A stretch of DNA of 64,000 nucleotides from Hallella multisaccharivorax DSM 17128. Lineage in GTDB: Bacteria > Bacteroidota > Bacteroidia > Bacteroidales > Bacteroidaceae. Location: contig NZ_GL945017.1 in assembly GCF_000218235.1 (NCBI RefSeq), positions 1,943,775 through 2,007,774 of the forward strand. The letters run 5' to 3'. The number at the start of each line of letters is the position of its first letter. The first letter of the stretch is position 1. This document shows, one piece after another, positions 17,664 to 27,434 of this stretch. Under the pieces are notes generated by a model. The model saw only the letters and a list, made by a program, of their open reading frames with translations. It was not told the origin of the DNA and made no database searches. The translations under genes were made by a program, and so were the position numbers.

Positions 17664-17973
17664 ACCTATTTAATTATAATAATACTATCGTTTAAGAATT
17701 AATCCTTGAAAAAAAACTATTCAGTTAAAGTGCATTGGCAACACCCGGAAGAGGCCAATATCCCTTAAAAACACGGCAAAGTTAGTAACTTCTTTTAGAA
17801 AACTAATTTTGTCATTTAAGTTTTTAACAAGAATTACCACCGTTTGTCGTTTCTTATATCTGCTTTCCACAGCCGCAATATCCCGTGTACAGGGCAGGGC
17901 CCCGTGCCCTGCCTCAAACAATGCCCCAACCGCTGAATATCGGTCGGAATCTTTTCTGGTAGTCCACAGGGGA
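17664..17973. other. Intergenic stretch between cca and the efflux operon
   Basis: There is no gene in these 310 bases. On the minus strand they hold the -7 element TAACTTTG (17784-17777) for the adaptor gene. A 7-bp hairpin CAGGGCA / TGCCCTG (17890-17911) lies behind cca and may be its terminator, although no T-run follows. Confidence 0.5.
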
Positions 17974-19434
17974 CTACCCTGCACTGGATGACAGGCCCAT
18001 CTCAGCCGCTTTCTGTTTGAGCAATGCCATGAGTGGTTCACGCTCGTTGGGCACTTTATCGTCGAGTACGGCAGCCTTCAAGGTCTGCTTGAGAGTTCCC
18101 ACCTCACGCGAAGGCTTGAGGTTGAACATCTGCATGATCTCGTTGCCATCAATGACCGGCTGCAGCAGGCGCTTGAAGTCACGCTCCTTGAGATCGGCTA
18201 TCTTCTCCCGCACAATGCGGAAATTCTCGCGAAAGCGCGCCTTCCTCACCTCATTCTTGCTTGTGATGTCCGCATCGCACAACCTCATGAGGTCGTCAAT
18301 ATCATCGCCAGCGTCGTTGATCAGACGCCTCACTGCTGAGTCGGTTACCTCATCGTCGGCAATAGCGATAGGGCGCATGTGCAGCTCCACAAGTTTCTGC
18401 ACATATTTCATCTTCATGTCCATGGGCAGTTTGAGCCGTCTGAAGATCGACGGTACCATTCGTCCACCTACATACGGATGGTTGTAAAACGTCCATCCCT
18501 GCACGGGGTCCCACCGTTTGGTGCGCGCCTTGCCGATGTCGTGGAGCAGCGTGGCCCAGCGCAACCAGAGGGAGGCAACGTTCTCTTCCCCGCCCATCAT
18601 GGAGGGGCGGCATACATTGTCCAGCACTTCGAGTGAGTGATAGAAGTTGTTTTTATGGCTTCGCCCATTGCGCGTCTCCACAAGATCAAGGGCAGTGAGC
18701 TCCGGCAAAATGAGTTTCAGCAATCCGCAACGGTGAAGATCCACGAAGCCGCGGCTGGGTTGAGGAGTCATCATGATCTTGTTGAGCTCCTCCGAGATGC
18801 GCTCGCCACTGATGATCTTGATACGGTCGGCATTGCGCTCCAATGCCTCGAAGGTCTCATCTTCAATATAAAACTTGAGCTGCGTGGCAAACCTTACGCA
18901 GCGCATCATGCGCAGTGGATCGTCGGAAAAAGTTATGTTGGGGTCAAGAGGCGTGCGGATAATGCCGTCCTGAAGGTCACAGACACCGTCAAAAGGGTCA
19001 ATAAGCTCGCCGAAACGGTCCTTATTAAGGCACACCGCCAAGGCGTTGATAGTGAAGTCGCGGCGGTTCTGGTCATCCTCCAAGGTGCCGTTCTCCACAT
19101 GCGGCTTGCGTGAGTCGTGGCTGTAGCTCTCGCGTCGTGCACCGACAAACTCCACTTCATGGCCGCGCCACTTCACCTGGGCCGTACCGAAATTCTTAAA
19201 CACCGACAGGCTCGCACGCCCCTTAAGAAGCCTCTTGAACGCTTTGGCCACTTCAATGCCACTGCCCACAACCACCACGTCGATGTCGTTGCTCGGACGT
19301 TCAAGAAAAAGGTCGCGCACATAACCCCCTACAACATAAGCCTCTAAATGGAGGCTGTCGGCCGCCTCCGAAATCTTGTGAAATATATCTTTGTCCAACA
19401 GCTGTGCCAAATCGGCAGTGCCCAACATTCTCAT
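17974..19434 (-). CDS. cca: CCA-adding tRNA nucleotidyltransferase with HD domain
   Basis: The enzyme builds or repairs the 3' CCA end of tRNAs. The class II nucleotidyltransferase head shows VVGGYVRDLFLERPSNDID, with the catalytic DxD in NDIDVVV, then RRDFTINALA and the flexible-loop and neck blocks (DPLRMMRCVRFATQL). An HD phosphohydrolase domain (TLLHDIGKARTKRWDP, about residues 290-310) follows, as in bacterial CCA enzymes that trim 2',3'-phosphates. The length of 486 residues is normal for the HD-containing form. Class II sequences alone do not fully separate CCA-adding from poly(A) enzymes, but in this phylum the CCA role is expected. A TACCTTTG -7 element lies 32 bases upstream. Confidence 0.93.
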   Translation of the reverse strand: MRMLGTADLAQLLDKDIFHKISEAADSLHLEAYVVGGYVRDLFLERPSNDIDVVVVGSGIEVAKAFKRLLKGRASLSVFKNFGTAQVKWRGHEVEFVGARRESYSHDSRKPHVENGTLEDDQNRRDFTINALAVCLNKDRFGELIDPFDGVCDLQDGIIRTPLDPNITFSDDPLRMMRCVRFATQLKFYIEDETFEALERNADRIKIISGERISEELNKIMMTPQPSRGFVDLHRCGLLKLILPELTALDLVETRNGRSHKNNFYHSLEVLDNVCRPSMMGGEENVASLWLRWATLLHDIGKARTKRWDPVQGWTFYNHPYVGGRMVPSIFRRLKLPMDMKMKYVQKLVELHMRPIAIADDEVTDSAVRRLINDAGDDIDDLMRLCDADITSKNEVRKARFRENFRIVREKIADLKERDFKRLLQPVIDGNEIMQMFNLKPSREVGTLKQTLKAAVLDDKVPNEREPLMALLKQKAAEMGLSSSAG

Positions 19435-19682
19435 ATCCAGTAATTATTACCCAAAAAGTATTGTGCAAAGGTAATAAAAAAATAAATTTTACGGATGATG
19501 CCACGCCAATTTATAAAAAATAAAGAACGCGACGAAAAACAAACACTTAAGGAAGACGCTCTGCCCGCACCTCAATTTGTAAAAATATATAGCAGAAAAG
19601 ACAGCCTCACAGCAAGTGCATTCCGGAGCCCTAAATAAGACTCGCACCAACGTCCGACCGCTGTTCACGGCCTTTTTCAACG

Positions 19683-19781
19683 CGGACAAGAGCCGTTAAC
19701 GGCGTAAACGGATGGCCTGAACGGCGTAAACGGATGGCCTTTACAGCGTTGACGTATCGCCCTTACACCGTAATCGCAAGG
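19683..19781. repeat. Degenerate 22-bp tandem array
   Basis: About four and a half 22-base units, with boundaries at 19683, 19705, 19727, 19749 and 19771. Two neighbouring units begin TAAACGGATGGCC, and later ones drift toward the commoner TAATCGCA...TTTACACCG type. The period is exactly 22 although the bases vary, which suggests an old copy of the repeat family. Confidence 0.8.
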
Positions 19782-19993
19782 TAAAAAGACAAAAAAGAAA
19801 AGACCAAAAAAATGAAATGCCTCATTTTCAAAGGAATACAGCCATCAGAAAAAAACAGTTTTTTTTGACCGAATGACTATGTTGTGGGATTTACGCGATT
19901 GTCAGAACGGCTTTTGTAAACATTTATCACACAGAAAAATAAAAAGGTCAACAGATGCGAAGCGTATGAAATTTGTGTATCATAAAAAAAACA

Positions 19994-20025
19994 TTTGTGT
20001 ATCATAGAAAAATAATGTAACTTTG
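19994..20025 (+). promoter_or_regulatory. Strong promoter of the polysaccharide operon
   Basis: TTTG (19994-19997), a 20-base spacer and TAACTTTG (20018-20025) match the Bacteroidetes promoter consensus. The second ATTTGTGTATCATA repeat covers the -33 element, so a regulator could bind the repeat. Transcription would start near 20032, leaving a leader of about 65 bases. Confidence 0.78.
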
Positions 20026-20052
20026 CAGTATATATACTTAGCCCCTCACACA

Positions 20053-20076
20053 ATAACAGATCTGAAAATCTGTTAT
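20053..20076 (+). promoter_or_regulatory. Leader hairpin of the polysaccharide operon
   Basis: A perfect 9-bp stem (ATAACAGAT / ATCTGTTAT) with loop CTGAAA lies in the presumed 5' leader, 22 bases before the first ATG. Capsule operons of Bacteroides are controlled by antitermination in their leaders. No UpxY- or NusG-like gene is present here, so such a role is only a guess. Confidence 0.5.
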
Positions 20077-20098
20077 CAACATACAGAAAAACGGGAAC

Positions 20099-22699
20099 AT
20101 GAAAAGACTCATCATATGGCTGCTCCTTGCCCTCCCCCTTCCGCTGCTTGCGCAATCGGGCATGACCGACGCCCAAATCGCTGCCTACGTGCAGCAAGAG
20201 GCCAAGCGGGGCACCTCGCAAGCCCAGATCGTCACTCACCTGATGCAGAGTGGCGTGGACATCTCGCAAATCCGCCGCGTGCGCAAGGCTTACGAGCGTG
20301 CGCAGGGCAACGGAGCCTTAGGGAGCGTGACCGACTCGCAAGCCAAGAGCCGGCTGAGAAAGGGCAACGACATCAGCAAGCGCACCGACAGCGAGCGGCA
20401 AGCCGACCGGCAGGCCACGCAAAGTGAGGACAAATACCGCAACAGTACATCCTCACAGCGAGTGGCTGGCAACAGTACATGGCAGAAACAATACAATGAG
20501 GATGACGCCGACTTCAAGGCTTTTCAGGAGAATATAGAAGCCATGACCCCACCCGACTCGCTACATCTCCTCCTCGAACAATACCAGCGGCAACAGCAGA
20601 AAAAGGTGTTCGGACGCGACATCTTCTCCAACAAAGACCTGTCGTTTGAGCCTATCATGAATATCGCCACGCCGCAAGACTATGTGCTCGGTGCGGGGGA
20701 TGAGGTGTCGATAGACATCTACGGAGCCTCGCAGAAAACGGCAGACTGCACGGTCTCGCCCGATGGCGACATTGTCATTGAGGGCTATGGTCCCGTGCAT
20801 GTGGGCGGTCTCTCGGTGGCAGCCGCCAAGGCAAAGCTCCGCGCCACACTCGGATCGCGCTACCAGTCGAGCCGCATCAATCTTTCACTGGGGCAGACAC
20901 GCACCGTCTCCATCAATGTCATGGGCGAAGTGGCAAAGCCTGGAACCTACACGCTCTCGGCTTTCGCCTCTGTCTTCAACGCCCTCTACATGGCCGGAGG
21001 CACCAACGACATCGGCACACTACGCAACATCAAAATCTACCGCCAGAACCGCCTCGTCTCCGTCTGCGATATCTACGATTACATTCTCAACGGCAAAATG
21101 ACAGGCAACGTACGCCTGCACGACGGCGACGTCATCATTGTGGGCCCCTACGACTGCCTCGTCAACATCACCGGAAAGGTGAAGCGCCCGATGTACTACG
21201 AGATGAAACGCAACGAGAGTCTGCAGACCTTGCTGCGCTATGCCGGTGGCTTCACCGGCGACGCCTACAAGAAGGCCGTACGCGTGAACCGCAAGACTGG
21301 ACGCGAGTATGCGGTATTCAATGTCGACGAGTTTGACATGAGCTCTTTCCGCATCGCCGACGGCGACTCGGTGAGCGTCGACTCCATCCTGCCACGCTAT
21401 GAAAACACCGTGGAGATAAAAGGCGCCGTCTTTCGCCCGGGCATGTATCAGCTCGGCGATGGCATCAACAGCGTGCGCACCCTCGTGCAGCATGCTGAAG
21501 GCCTCACGGAGGATGCCTTTACGGCCCGCGCCGTCATGCACCGCATGAATGCCGACCGGACCCTGCGGGTCATCCCCGTAGACATCAAAGGGATTATGGA
21601 CCAGAGCATCGCTGACATACCCCTTAAGCAAAACGACGTACTCTTCATACCCTCTAAACAGACAGCCATGAACGAGCGGACCATCACCATCCAGGGCGAA
21701 GTGATGTATCCCGGCATCTATAAATATGCTGACAACGAGACCTTAGAGGACTTTGTGCTGCAAGCCGGCGGCCTCACCAACGGAGCCTCAACCGTGAAGG
21801 TGGACGTGGCACGGCGTGTGGGCAATCCAAAAGCCGTGTCAACCGACAGCGTCATCGCCCAAACCTATACCTTTGCCCTGAAAGACGGCTTCGTGGTTGA
21901 TGGCAAGCCGGGCTTTGTGCTCCAGCCTTTCGACGAAGTCTTCGTGCGCAAAGACCCCACCTACACAGAGCAACAGAAGGTGAGCGTCGACGGCGAGGTG
22001 ACCTTCCCCGGCACTTACGCCCTGTCAAGACGGCAAATGCGGCTCACCGACCTCGTGGCTGCCGCGGGCGGAGCCACACCTCTCGCTTACATCCGCGGGG
22101 CAAGGCTCGAACGAAAGACCAACGAGACAGAGCGCAAACGCATGGAAGCTGCCCTGCAAATGCAGCAAGAGCAACTGCAACAGGAGCTCATGTCGCTCGC
22201 CGCAAGCCAGAATGCCGGCGCATCCCTGCAACAAGTGGGCCAGCAAAGCAAGGAGGAGCAATTGAAGAAGTTTCAGGTGCCCAATACCTACCCCGTGGGC
22301 ATAGAGCTCGACAAAGCCCTTGCCGACCCGTCCAGCGATGCCAACATCGTGCTGCGCGAGGGTGACCGGCTCGTGCTGCCTACTTACACAGCCACCGTCA
22401 AGGTCAACGGCGCGGTGATGTATCCCAATACCGTGAGCTTCATCAAGGGGAAGGGCGTACGCTACTACATCAACTCTGCGGGCGGCTATGCCAGAAACGC
22501 CAGAAGAAGCAGTGCGTACATCATCTACATGAACGGCATGGTGGCCAAAGTATCTGGCGGAAAGATTGAGCCTGGGTGTGAGATTGTCGTACCCGGAAAG
22601 ATCAATCGCCGTACCTCGCCCACTGAACTGCTCAGCATCGGCTCCAGCATCTCGTCTATCGCAGCAATGATCGCCACTATCGCCAACATGACGAAATGA
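20099..22699 (+). CDS. Polysaccharide export outer-membrane protein with multiple SLBB domains (Wza-like)
   Basis: This 866-residue protein should form the outer-membrane export channel for the polysaccharide made by the following genes. A signal peptide (MKRLIIWLLLALPLPLLAQ) is followed by a Gln/Arg-rich linker. The poly-export domain starts near residue 190 (PQDYVLGAGDEVSIDIYGAS), and a series of SLBB beta-grasp repeats follows (for example VNVMGEVAKPGTYTL, EIKGAVFRPGMYQLGDG, TIQGEVMYPGIYKYADNE, VKVNGAVMYPNTVSF). It is about twice the length of E. coli Wza because of the extra SLBB units. There is no lipobox cysteine, unlike Wza. It is the first gene after the strong promoter. Confidence 0.93.
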   Translation: MKRLIIWLLLALPLPLLAQSGMTDAQIAAYVQQEAKRGTSQAQIVTHLMQSGVDISQIRRVRKAYERAQGNGALGSVTDSQAKSRLRKGNDISKRTDSERQADRQATQSEDKYRNSTSSQRVAGNSTWQKQYNEDDADFKAFQENIEAMTPPDSLHLLLEQYQRQQQKKVFGRDIFSNKDLSFEPIMNIATPQDYVLGAGDEVSIDIYGASQKTADCTVSPDGDIVIEGYGPVHVGGLSVAAAKAKLRATLGSRYQSSRINLSLGQTRTVSINVMGEVAKPGTYTLSAFASVFNALYMAGGTNDIGTLRNIKIYRQNRLVSVCDIYDYILNGKMTGNVRLHDGDVIIVGPYDCLVNITGKVKRPMYYEMKRNESLQTLLRYAGGFTGDAYKKAVRVNRKTGREYAVFNVDEFDMSSFRIADGDSVSVDSILPRYENTVEIKGAVFRPGMYQLGDGINSVRTLVQHAEGLTEDAFTARAVMHRMNADRTLRVIPVDIKGIMDQSIADIPLKQNDVLFIPSKQTAMNERTITIQGEVMYPGIYKYADNETLEDFVLQAGGLTNGASTVKVDVARRVGNPKAVSTDSVIAQTYTFALKDGFVVDGKPGFVLQPFDEVFVRKDPTYTEQQKVSVDGEVTFPGTYALSRRQMRLTDLVAAAGGATPLAYIRGARLERKTNETERKRMEAALQMQQEQLQQELMSLAASQNAGASLQQVGQQSKEEQLKKFQVPNTYPVGIELDKALADPSSDANIVLREGDRLVLPTYTATVKVNGAVMYPNTVSFIKGKGVRYYINSAGGYARNARRSSAYIIYMNGMVAKVSGGKIEPGCEIVVPGKINRRTSPTELLSIGSSISSIAAMIATIANMTK

Positions 22700-22836
22700 C
22701 CGCTGCTCATTGCCTCGACTGATTCTCCAACCATACAAGGAGATTATCAGTATTACTATAACTCGCTATATACAAGCTGATTATGCTTTTAGCGAGGAAG
22801 TGTTGATATACAACGAAATTGAATATATAGCTTTAA

Positions 22837-23865
22837 ATGGAAGTAAGCCGCAATCACCCGATTACAATCAACATGAAATCAGTCATCCATAAACTCTGCC
22901 GCAAGAAGTACTGGATATTGGCGACATTGCCTGCCGCCCTGCTGATTTTCTATGCAGTCATTGCATCTTTCCCAAGATACTATCAGACAAGCTCGATGCT
23001 GGCTCCAGAGGTCGACTTGCCGAAAAGCGGAGGCGGCCTGAGCTCCATTGCCTCAACATTGGGCATAGACATGTCCAACATTCAGTCGGTGGATGCCATC
23101 ACTCCTACGCTCTATCCGGACCTTCTCACCGACAACCATTTCATCGTGAGGCTGTTCAGCACGCCGGTAACCACTTCGGATGGTAAGACTCAATGTGACT
23201 ATTACTCCTACCTGCTCAAATACCAGAAACATCCATGGTGGTCGAAAGGCTTTCCCAAAGACAGTACGGTTGAGAACAAAAAGGTGTCCCCTTATCGGCT
23301 GACCAAACAGCAAAACGATATCCTGAAGACTGTCCAACACAACATTCAGATTAAGGTAAACAGCAAAGACGGCGTCATTACCATCATGACGACCGATCAG
23401 GATCCACTGGTCTGCAGGACGGTGACGGATTCGGTCATCAACCAACTGAAAGGATTCATCACAAAGTACAGGACCAGTAAAGCCATCAAGGACTATAACT
23501 ATTACAAGAAACTGACCACTGAAGCCAAAGCTGTTTATGTCAAGGCCCGCCAGGCATATGGAAGCTATTCGGATGCCAATCAGGATGTCGTACTGCAGAG
23601 CGTACAGTCGAAAATAGAAGATCTGGAGAACGACATGCAGCTTAAATACAATGCTTATACGAACTACAACAACCAGTTGCAGGCCGCGGCCGCCAAAGTG
23701 CAGGAGCGCACGCCCGTCTTCACGCTGATCAAAGGAGCTGAAGTACCCGTCAAGCCTGCCGGCCCGAAGAGGGCGCTGTTTGCTTTATGTATGACGTTTC
23801 TCATCTTCTGCATAGAATGTGCCGTCATCCTCCGCAAAGATATCCGCAATCTTTTTACATTTTAA
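22837..23865 (+). CDS. Chain-length determinant protein (Wzz/PCP family)
   Basis: A 342-residue inner-membrane polysaccharide co-polymerase that sets chain length. Transmembrane helices lie at about residues 26-46 (ILATLPAALLIFYAVIA) and 316-333 (ALFALCMTFLIFCIECAVIL), with a periplasmic domain between them containing the helical SYSDANQDVVLQSVQSKIEDL. Before the second helix sits the proline-rich PVKPAGPKRA typical of PCP proteins. No tyrosine-kinase domain is attached, so it is Wzz- rather than Wzc-like. A start at 22873 (MKSVIHKL) is equally possible and would drop 12 residues. The stop is immediately followed by the next ATG. Confidence 0.88.
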   Translation: MEVSRNHPITINMKSVIHKLCRKKYWILATLPAALLIFYAVIASFPRYYQTSSMLAPEVDLPKSGGGLSSIASTLGIDMSNIQSVDAITPTLYPDLLTDNHFIVRLFSTPVTTSDGKTQCDYYSYLLKYQKHPWWSKGFPKDSTVENKKVSPYRLTKQQNDILKTVQHNIQIKVNSKDGVITIMTTDQDPLVCRTVTDSVINQLKGFITKYRTSKAIKDYNYYKKLTTEAKAVYVKARQAYGSYSDANQDVVLQSVQSKIEDLENDMQLKYNAYTNYNNQLQAAAAKVQERTPVFTLIKGAEVPVKPAGPKRALFALCMTFLIFCIECAVILRKDIRNLFTF

Positions 23866-24768
23866 ATGTCCTTCCTTACGCAAGCCGGACATATCATTAA
23901 AGCTGTCACCGGCATAGAGAATCTGTCCCTCTTACAGAAGAAAATTCACAAAAGAATCGGTCAGATCATTTATCATGAGAAATACAACGCTGATGACATT
24001 GTCGCAGTGATGAGAGAACTTGGCATGCACAAAGGCTCAACGGTATGCATCCACGCTGCCATGCGGGAATTCTACAATTATCAAGGGACCGCGGAAGAGC
24101 TGATAACCAAGATCCTTGGGGTCCTCACGCCAGAAGGCACCCTAATGATGCCGGCCTTTCCCGACCAGAGCCACACGCACGACAAGGACTACGTGTTCGA
24201 CCCTTCCACAGAGCCGACGCGCGCAGGACTGCTGGCAGAGACTTTCCGCAAATATCCCGGAACCGTCAGAAGCATCAATGTACAACATTCAGTAACAGCA
24301 TGGGGCAAACACGCAGAATGGCTGACACAGGATCACCAGAACTGCAACAACTGCTGGGATGAAAAGTCACCATGGTATCGCATGACCGAATTGAACGCGC
24401 TGAATTTCTGTCTGGGACTACCCTCACATTATATCGGGACATTCGATCATTGTGTAGAAGCCATGCTTTACAAAGAGTTTCCCTATTGGAGACAGTTTTT
24501 TACAGAGGAGTGGACCTACCGTTATAAGGAGCCGGAAGGTGAGATAAGGTCTTACCATTGCATAGAAGGCAACTTGGAAAGACGAACGAGAGAGCAACGC
24601 CTCATCAGCCACTTCACCCAGGAAGAACACCAGAGCAGGAAATTGTCCAACTTGTTGATTCAAGTTTACAAGACACAGCCTTGCCTGAGAAAAATGATAG
24701 AATTGGGCAGAAAAGGAATCACGATGTATTATATTCCGTCAACGAAAGGTTACAGTTTTGAGAAATAA
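23866..24768 (+). CDS. AAC(3)-family N-acetyltransferase in a polysaccharide cluster
   Basis: The 300-residue protein has the aminoglycoside 3-N-acetyltransferase fold: GSTVCIHAAMREF, LTPEGTLMMPAFPDQ, FDPSTEPTRAGLLAETFRKY and the catalytic histidine region VQHSVTAWGKHAEW. In polysaccharide loci such proteins probably acetylate an amino sugar; an antibiotic-resistance role is not supported by the context. The ATG directly abuts the chain-length gene stop, which implies translational coupling, and the end overlaps the flippase start by 11 bases. The acceptor sugar is unknown. Confidence 0.85.
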   Translation: MSFLTQAGHIIKAVTGIENLSLLQKKIHKRIGQIIYHEKYNADDIVAVMRELGMHKGSTVCIHAAMREFYNYQGTAEELITKILGVLTPEGTLMMPAFPDQSHTHDKDYVFDPSTEPTRAGLLAETFRKYPGTVRSINVQHSVTAWGKHAEWLTQDHQNCNNCWDEKSPWYRMTELNALNFCLGLPSHYIGTFDHCVEAMLYKEFPYWRQFFTEEWTYRYKEPEGEIRSYHCIEGNLERRTREQRLISHFTQEEHQSRKLSNLLIQVYKTQPCLRKMIELGRKGITMYYIPSTKGYSFEK

Positions 24769-26098
24769 GATACACCAGGCTTTAGAGAGTCCACTCTTCG
24801 TAAATACGCTCAAGATGTCATCAAGCAACATCGTGATGTATCTGCTTCCTCTCGTGGTGACTCCAATTCTCTCACGTCTTTATCAACCGGAAGCATTCGG
24901 CGACTGGGGCATATTCTCCTCGTTTATTGCCATGGCAACGTTGGTATTGTTTGCCGGTCTGGAGAACGCAATTGTCAAGATAGAAGCTGACAAGCTATCC
25001 AATCTGTTGAAGATTTGTATCATATGTGCTGTCATCGCCATTGCTGTCCTCATGCTTGTCTTTCTCTATGGACGTAGTATGGATATATCTTTTTTCTGTT
25101 CTTTTCCTGACATTCAACTGCTTGCAGCTTATCTCATTGCCTATATTCCATATACCTTGGGATATAATCTGTGCAACCGGTTCAGCAGATATACGGCCCT
25201 GTCTCTCAACAACATCCTTCAGGGTAGTTGCCAGGCAGGGCTCAGAATACTTGCCGCACTATTAGGCCTCACTGCCTTTAACGGACTTATCTTAGGCACA
25301 ACCATTGCGCTGTACGTTTCCGCATTCTTTTTAGTAATCAGCTTAAAGCACAAAGACTTCCCAAGCCATCACGAGCAGTTTAATACGCATAACATCAAGA
25401 AGTTGCTTGTGGAGAACAAAAAATTTCCGCTTTTTGACGCTCCCTCCAGCCTGCTGTCTTTCGCGGCATTCAACCTTCCTACTATCATTTTGGCATTCTA
25501 TTTCAGCAAGGCGAGCATAGGGTGCTTCTCCATCATTCTCCAGTTACTGCTGCTTCCCATGTCACTCATCGGTTCCGCCATTGGCAAAGTATACTATCAG
25601 CAACTGTGTCAAGGTAAGGGCGATACGTTGGAAGTAACGGCCATCTCACAAAAAATAATCAGCGTCACCGCCATCATTTCCATCCTTCCTTTACTGGTGC
25701 TGGCCTGTGGTGGTGACCGCCTTATTGTCTTATTCTTAGGTAACAGATGGCAGACAGCCGGCGACATCTCTTTATGTTTGGCCTTATGGTCGTTCCCTAC
25801 AATACTCACTCAACCGCTCCTTCCGCTCTTCCGCTACAAGAACCAACAAGATACACTGTTGTGTTTTGATATTTTTTATTTCCTACTCGGCATTGGTGGG
25901 CTCACAGTCGGGTGCTTCCTTCACCTTCCGTTGTATACTGTGCTCATCGTGTTTTCTATAGGCTGTTGTATCGCCAAAGCAGGACTATTGATAAAGATTG
26001 TCCGACTCAGCAACACCAATATGGCTGTCTTTCTGAAATATCTGCCAATATGGATCGTGGCTGTCATCATCCTCTTCATCAGGCTTCTGTATTTATGA
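24758..26098 (+). CDS. Polysaccharide flippase (Wzx, MOP superfamily)
   Basis: This 446-residue polytopic protein should flip undecaprenyl-linked repeat units across the inner membrane. It is almost entirely hydrophobic with 12-14 predicted helices and begins with the family block KMSSSNIVMYLLPLVVTP followed by LSRLYQPEAFGDWGIFSS. The start is a TTG at 24758 inside the previous gene, chosen because the N-terminal lead-in (SPLFVNTLKMSSSN) resembles family members; the ATG at 24815 is the alternative. It shares ATGA with the next gene. Confidence 0.9.
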   Translation: MRNKIHQALESPLFVNTLKMSSSNIVMYLLPLVVTPILSRLYQPEAFGDWGIFSSFIAMATLVLFAGLENAIVKIEADKLSNLLKICIICAVIAIAVLMLVFLYGRSMDISFFCSFPDIQLLAAYLIAYIPYTLGYNLCNRFSRYTALSLNNILQGSCQAGLRILAALLGLTAFNGLILGTTIALYVSAFFLVISLKHKDFPSHHEQFNTHNIKKLLVENKKFPLFDAPSSLLSFAAFNLPTIILAFYFSKASIGCFSIILQLLLLPMSLIGSAIGKVYYQQLCQGKGDTLEVTAISQKIISVTAIISILPLLVLACGGDRLIVLFLGNRWQTAGDISLCLALWSFPTILTQPLLPLFRYKNQQDTLLCFDIFYFLLGIGGLTVGCFLHLPLYTVLIVFSIGCCIAKAGLLIKIVRLSNTNMAVFLKYLPIWIVAVIILFIRLLYL

Positions 26099-27429
26099 GA
26101 AAGGTCCTTCATTTTCTTTTCAGTGCAGAGAGCCTATGGGGAAAGCTGGCATGCATAGTTACCTATCTCCTTATCTACGACTTTCTATTTGAGAACTTTG
26201 TTTTCAAAACCTTTGCTTACTTGGGAGACATTGACTATATCCCTATGGATACTATACACCGTATTCTATGGCTTGTGTGCTCCACCCTACCGTTCTGCTT
26301 TTATCGGGGAATCCATAAAGTATCCTCTTTTCTCACCTTATTCCTGTACCTTTTTGCTTATATACCCATCGTCCACGCCATATCCGTCATCTGGGATATA
26401 TCGGCAATTGAGAAACAATCTGTCAATATAATTCTCTGTATTTTCTTCTGCCTTTATTTCTTTCTGGACAGTCAGGGCAATATTATCAAGGACTTTCGCA
26501 TCGTCCCAGCTATTTCTTTCCGTTGGATCGAGATACTAACCATCGCGCTCACCGTTTTATTCGTAGCAGTTCAACTGAAGAATATGCATTTTGTCAATCC
26601 TATTTCTCAGCAGGACCTACTGTATGATTTCAGAGAAAAGAACGCTGAGGGCAGCAGTGGCCCCATCAATTATATCTCCGGTTGGCTTTTCGGCGCATTC
26701 TATCCTTTCTTGTTAGTAAACTTTCTCAAAGAGCGAAATTGGCTGAAAGCCATTTCAATTCTTGGCGGCTACTTCTTGCTATTCATGGCCGACATGCAGA
26801 AAATCACGTTCTTCATGCCTTTCTTTCTTGTCGGCATGTATTTTCTGATAAAAGCCAACATCAAGAGTATCACCCAATACCTGCACGCATGGATTACCAT
26901 GACTATCTGCATTGTAAGTCCCATACTCTTAGGATTGCAAGACCATAAGACACTCTTCATCATTGTGTCATTTGTCATTCTCCGCACAGTCTGTGTTTCA
27001 GGGTGGCTGACTCAAATGTATGTTCACTTCTTCCAATTCCATCCTTTTACTTATTATAGTCACATCGGTATCGTCAACTTTTTCACGCAGGCATACCCGT
27101 ACGATGTTCCTTTGGGCAAAGCTATAGCGTACAACACACAGAATGCAAATGCCACATTCTTTCTTACCGACGGCTATGCGGCCTGGGGCTTCATAGGAAT
27201 AGTGGCAATCGGCCTATTCTTCCTGCTATTCCTGTCCGTCATCAATGCCATTGGTTACCGATACAAGGTCAGTGATCTGATGATAGTTCTCTTGCCCTGC
27301 CTGTCCTACTTGCTCAATACCTCTATTTTCACAACACTATTGACAAACGGCATGATACTGACCATCCTGCTTCTGTGCTGCACCGACAATGCATTAGCAG
27401 TAGACAAAACGATCGATATAAAAGTGTGA
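26095..27429 (+). CDS. O-antigen/capsule polymerase-like membrane protein (Wzy candidate)
   Basis: A 444-residue integral membrane protein with about 11-12 hydrophobic helices and a long periplasmic loop in the middle (MHFVNPISQQDLLYDFREKN onward). Position between a flippase and glycosyltransferases, size and topology fit a Wzy polymerase, a family with little sequence conservation, so the call rests mainly on context. The ATG at 26095 overlaps the flippase stop in ATGA. The frame is open further upstream (to 25912), but that part lies wholly inside the flippase gene and is not hydrophobic. Confidence 0.75.
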   Translation: MRKVLHFLFSAESLWGKLACIVTYLLIYDFLFENFVFKTFAYLGDIDYIPMDTIHRILWLVCSTLPFCFYRGIHKVSSFLTLFLYLFAYIPIVHAISVIWDISAIEKQSVNIILCIFFCLYFFLDSQGNIIKDFRIVPAISFRWIEILTIALTVLFVAVQLKNMHFVNPISQQDLLYDFREKNAEGSSGPINYISGWLFGAFYPFLLVNFLKERNWLKAISILGGYFLLFMADMQKITFFMPFFLVGMYFLIKANIKSITQYLHAWITMTICIVSPILLGLQDHKTLFIIVSFVILRTVCVSGWLTQMYVHFFQFHPFTYYSHIGIVNFFTQAYPYDVPLGKAIAYNTQNANATFFLTDGYAAWGFIGIVAIGLFFLLFLSVINAIGYRYKVSDLMIVLLPCLSYLLNTSIFTTLLTNGMILTILLLCCTDNALAVDKTIDIKV

Positions 27430-27434
27430 ATCCA

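Larger units (their letters stand above)
19435..20098. other. 664-base gene-free region between cca and the polysaccharide operon
   Basis: This divergent region contains a -7 element for cca on the minus strand (TACCTTTG, 19473-19466), a degenerate 22-bp array (19683 onward), an AT-rich stretch, a direct repeat of ATTTGTGTATCATA (19969 and 19993), the polysaccharide promoter and a leader hairpin. I see no coding potential; the reading frames here lack family features. Confidence 0.6.

Noticed and set aside
20053..20098. UpxY/UpxZ-controlled capsule leader
   Set aside because: No upxY or upxZ homologue precedes the polysaccharide operon and no invertible promoter repeats flank it. Only the hairpin itself is reported.
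23866..24768. Aminoglycoside resistance gene
   Set aside because: The AAC(3) fold is clear, but position inside a coupled polysaccharide operon points to sugar acetylation.
25912..26094. N-terminal extension of the polymerase frame
   Set aside because: It lies wholly inside the flippase gene and is not hydrophobic; the ATGA overlap at 26095 is the natural start.
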